From assembly GCF_015665295.1 (NCBI RefSeq), contig NZ_JADFAJ010000001.1:215197-279196 (forward strand): a stretch of 64,000 bases of DNA, in the 5' to 3' direction. Position 1 is the first letter of the stretch. Each line of letters opens with the position of its first letter. Under the pieces are notes generated by a model that was not told where the DNA came from, made no database searches, and worked only from the letters and a program-made list of their open reading frames with translations. This stretch comes from Maricaulis sp. GTDB taxonomy: Bacteria > Pseudomonadota > Alphaproteobacteria > Caulobacterales > Maricaulaceae. The position numbers were made by a program, and so were the translations under genes. Below, one piece after another: positions 62,299 through 64,000 of the stretch.

Positions 62299-63416
62299 AA
62301 ACTCTAATTCTTGTCGTGCTGAGCACGCTTCTGACCGGCGCTGCCCATGCGCATCCCGATCACGCCGAGATCGGCATGCAACGCGAAGCCGCCGGCATGG
62401 CCGAGGCCGCGGCGGACTTCCTTGCTACGCTGGACGAAGACCAGCGGGCCCGCCTTCTGTTCGACCTCGACGACACCGAGGCGCGCGAGGGCTGGAGCAA
62501 TCTGCCAACATCGATGGCACCGCGATCTGGATTGCAGATCGCCACGCTCAGCGATGCCCAGCGCATCGCCCTGCACGGGCTGCTGGCGCGCGGCATGTCG
62601 AGCGAGGGCTATGGCGAAGCCATGCACATCATGACGCTGGAACCCTATCTTCGGGCCGGCGTCGAGGCCGCCATCGCCGAACGGGGCGACGAGATGCCCG
62701 AGGACATGCTGGCGCGGGCAAACGCCATCATGGAGTCCTATGATCCGGAAAACTACTGGGTCCGGATATTCGGGGATCCCGCCTCGGGCACCTGGTCACT
62801 CGTGCTGGACGGGCATCATCTCGCCGTGACCGCAACCGTGGTCGATGGCCGGATCGCCTTCACGCCGGTTTTCCTCGGCAATAACCCGCAAATCATCCAG
62901 ACCGGCCTTTATGCCGGGCGCCGTTCCCTGCAACACGAGCTCGACCGCGTGGCCGATCTGATGGCCTCGCTCGATGCCGGCCAGATGGGTCAGCTGGTCC
63001 AGTCCGAGGATACGCAGGACTCCGCCGATTTCGCCGGGCCGGGCTGGGTCCCGGACATGGACGCGGCGCCAGAAGGATTGTCCGCGGCGGACCTGAACGC
63101 GGATCAACGGGTTTTGCTGTCCTATGCGATCCGGGAATTCATCGGTGTGGCGACGCTGGCCGCCGGCGATGCCCAGATGGCCCGCATCGAAGCCGGCGGG
63201 ATGGACATGATCCGCCTCGCCTGGTGGGGGGATTACACGGATCTGTCCCGGCGCTTCATGCTGCGCATCTCGGGACCGTCCCTGCACATCGACTTCACGC
63301 GAACCGGTGGCGAGGACCGTCCCAATCATTTCCACATCGTCGTGCGGGATCCGTCCAACGAATACGGCTCGGACTGGCTGCAATCCCACTATGAAGAGGC
63401 ACACGCGGACGAATGA
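62295..63416 (+). CDS. DUF3500 family secreted protein
   Basis: The 373-residue protein has a signal peptide (cut after AHA near residue 19). It has the DUF3500 pattern: helical N-terminal half, then MTLEPYLRAGVEAAIAERG, YWVRIFGDPASGTWSLVLDGHHLAV and the C-terminal HIDFTRTGGEDRPNHFHIVVRDP with three His. The function is unknown; the ending suggests metal or ligand binding. GGGGGAAG precedes ATG 62295 by about five bases. It is flanked by two truncated DUF6090-type starts, and its stop overlaps the second as ATGA. Confidence 0.82.
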   Translation: MKTLILVVLSTLLTGAAHAHPDHAEIGMQREAAGMAEAAADFLATLDEDQRARLLFDLDDTEAREGWSNLPTSMAPRSGLQIATLSDAQRIALHGLLARGMSSEGYGEAMHIMTLEPYLRAGVEAAIAERGDEMPEDMLARANAIMESYDPENYWVRIFGDPASGTWSLVLDGHHLAVTATVVDGRIAFTPVFLGNNPQIIQTGLYAGRRSLQHELDRVADLMASLDAGQMGQLVQSEDTQDSADFAGPGWVPDMDAAPEGLSAADLNADQRVLLSYAIREFIGVATLAAGDAQMARIEAGGMDMIRLAWWGDYTDLSRRFMLRISGPSLHIDFTRTGGEDRPNHFHIVVRDPSNEYGSDWLQSHYEEAHADE

Positions 63417-63544
63417 TCCTCACCCGCGCCATTCGCGAACAGAAATGGGTGGCCGTCGTGATCGAGTTCGTCATTGTCATTCTCGGCGTGGTGATCGGTT
63501 TCCAGATTACCGAACGGCGCGGTGAACACTGGACGCGCTTTTGA
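63413..63544 (+). pseudogene. Truncated DUF6090-type gene (TM anchor only)
   Basis: The 43-residue product (MILTRAIREQKWVAVVIEFV at its start) keeps the whole family TM anchor but stops just after VVIGFQITERRGEHW. The rest of the domain is absent. A +2 frame continues (ALLTNDPEAVNDTGFELS) to a TAG at about 63636 with no similarity to the paralogues. It may be a decayed copy or a small membrane protein in its own right. Confidence 0.6.
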
Positions 63545-63711
63545 CCAATGATCCGGAGGCGGTGAACGATACAGGTTTCGAATTGAGCGCCTCTGCCCGC
63601 GTCCGGACCAGCTCGCTGGGCCGCACCAGCCGCTAGCGCTAAGCCTTTTAAATCAGTGTTCGTTTTCTCCTGCGACGTGTGCTAGACGCATGGCCGGGGA
63701 GACGACCGGGC

Positions 63712-64000
63712 ATGAATTCATTTCTCGCAGAACTGCGCCGCCGCAACGTCTTCCGCGTGGCCGCCGCCTATCTGGTCGCGGGCTGGCTGGTGATGCAGGT
63801 CGTGGCGACCATCGGAGCCGCCGCCGGACTGCCCGACTGGGCCGACAGCCTGGTGCTTGTCCTCCTGATCGGGGCTTTCCCGATTGTCCTGTTTATCGCC
63901 TGGGCGTTCGAACTGACGCCCGAGGGCACGAAGAAGACCGAGGCCGCAGACGCGCCCACAGGGTTCAAACCGCTCGGCCCCAGCGATTATGTGCTGATCG
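63712..64000 (+). CDS. Membrane-anchored TPR/FlgO-type protein (3' truncated by window edge)
   Basis: The frame begins MNSFLAELRRRNVFRVAAAY and continues LVAGWLVMQVVATIGAAAGLPDWADSLVLVLLIGAFPIVLFIAWAFELTPEG, shown here as residue descriptors of about 65 residues. This two-TM N-terminus (about 17-40 and 46-65) followed by ELTPEG is typical of proteins that carry adenylate-cyclase-like or TolB/FlgO and TPR domains. Those domains would lie beyond 64000. ATG 63712 has GGGGAG about 12 bases upstream. About 96 codons are visible. Confidence 0.8.
   Translation, partial: MNSFLAELRRRNVFRVAAAYLVAGWLVMQVVATIGAAAGLPDWADSLVLVLLIGAFPIVLFIAWAFELTPEGTKKTEAADAPTGFKPLGPSDYVLI

Overview
This window looks like chromosomal DNA from a GC-rich alphaproteobacterium, most probably a marine stalked or dimorphic relative of Caulobacter (Maricaulales/Hyphomonadaceae type). 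The evidence is the combination of a DUF1013 (TrcR-type) regulator, DUF465, DUF1192 and DUF1465 proteins, a DgcB-like diguanylate cyclase with coiled coil, COQ9 and UbiX, a cysteine-free L31, and a UDP-sulfoquinovose synthase. No rRNA, tRNA, CRISPR array, insertion sequence or prophage was seen. The organism call is inference from gene content.

Layout. 0-11 kb is mostly housekeeping: COQ9 (partial), alternative oxidase, a PPP-type phosphatase, purE-purK, a dgcB-like gene, two DUF465 genes flanking ubiX, a TPR protein, an SDR, DUF1013, a quinone oxidoreductase, DUF1192, DUF1465 and rpmE. 11-12 kb carries a ccdAB toxin-antitoxin pair with a palindromic operator, then a repeat-rich gap. 12-18 kb has a MotA/TolQ-OmpA pair, azoreductase, efp-suhB, a Sel1 protein and thiE. 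18.4-20 kb has two related secreted proteins sharing a cysteine-bearing domain. 20-24 kb is the central carbon block gap, pgk, fba, with a LacI-family-like operator before fba. 24-34 kb has sqdB, argE-grpB, twin TadG-like vWA proteins, and an M16 protease with an FKBP lipoprotein.

34-44 kb holds a fused oligopeptide ABC ATPase, a seven-PAS histidine kinase, a MacAB-type efflux operon whose adaptor carries an LTxxQ/Spy-like insertion, and a membrane-anchored AraC regulator. 44-51 kb is more accessory: small lipoproteins, a standalone HELVH metallopeptidase divergent from a large lipoprotein, a YjdM zinc-ribbon protein, and a second M16 protease. 51-56 kb has an SDR, typA and an orphan Cache sensor, with three intergenic repeat families nearby. 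56-58 kb is a tyrosine-degradation cassette (MarR, hpd, VOC) with a clear operator.

The most unusual region is 58.7-63.5 kb. Eight consecutive ORFs are chained by seven ATGA stop-start overlaps. They comprise a small membrane protein, four single-TM paralogues of DUF6090 type, a 39-codon remnant, a DUF3500 secreted protein, and a second truncated paralogue. It looks like a tandemly expanding, translationally coupled membrane operon of unknown function. A second notable signal is a ~75-nt intergenic element present in two copies, whose outer stem sequences differ but keep pairing (covariation), indicating a conserved structured nucleic acid. The window ends inside a membrane-anchored TPR/FlgO-type gene.
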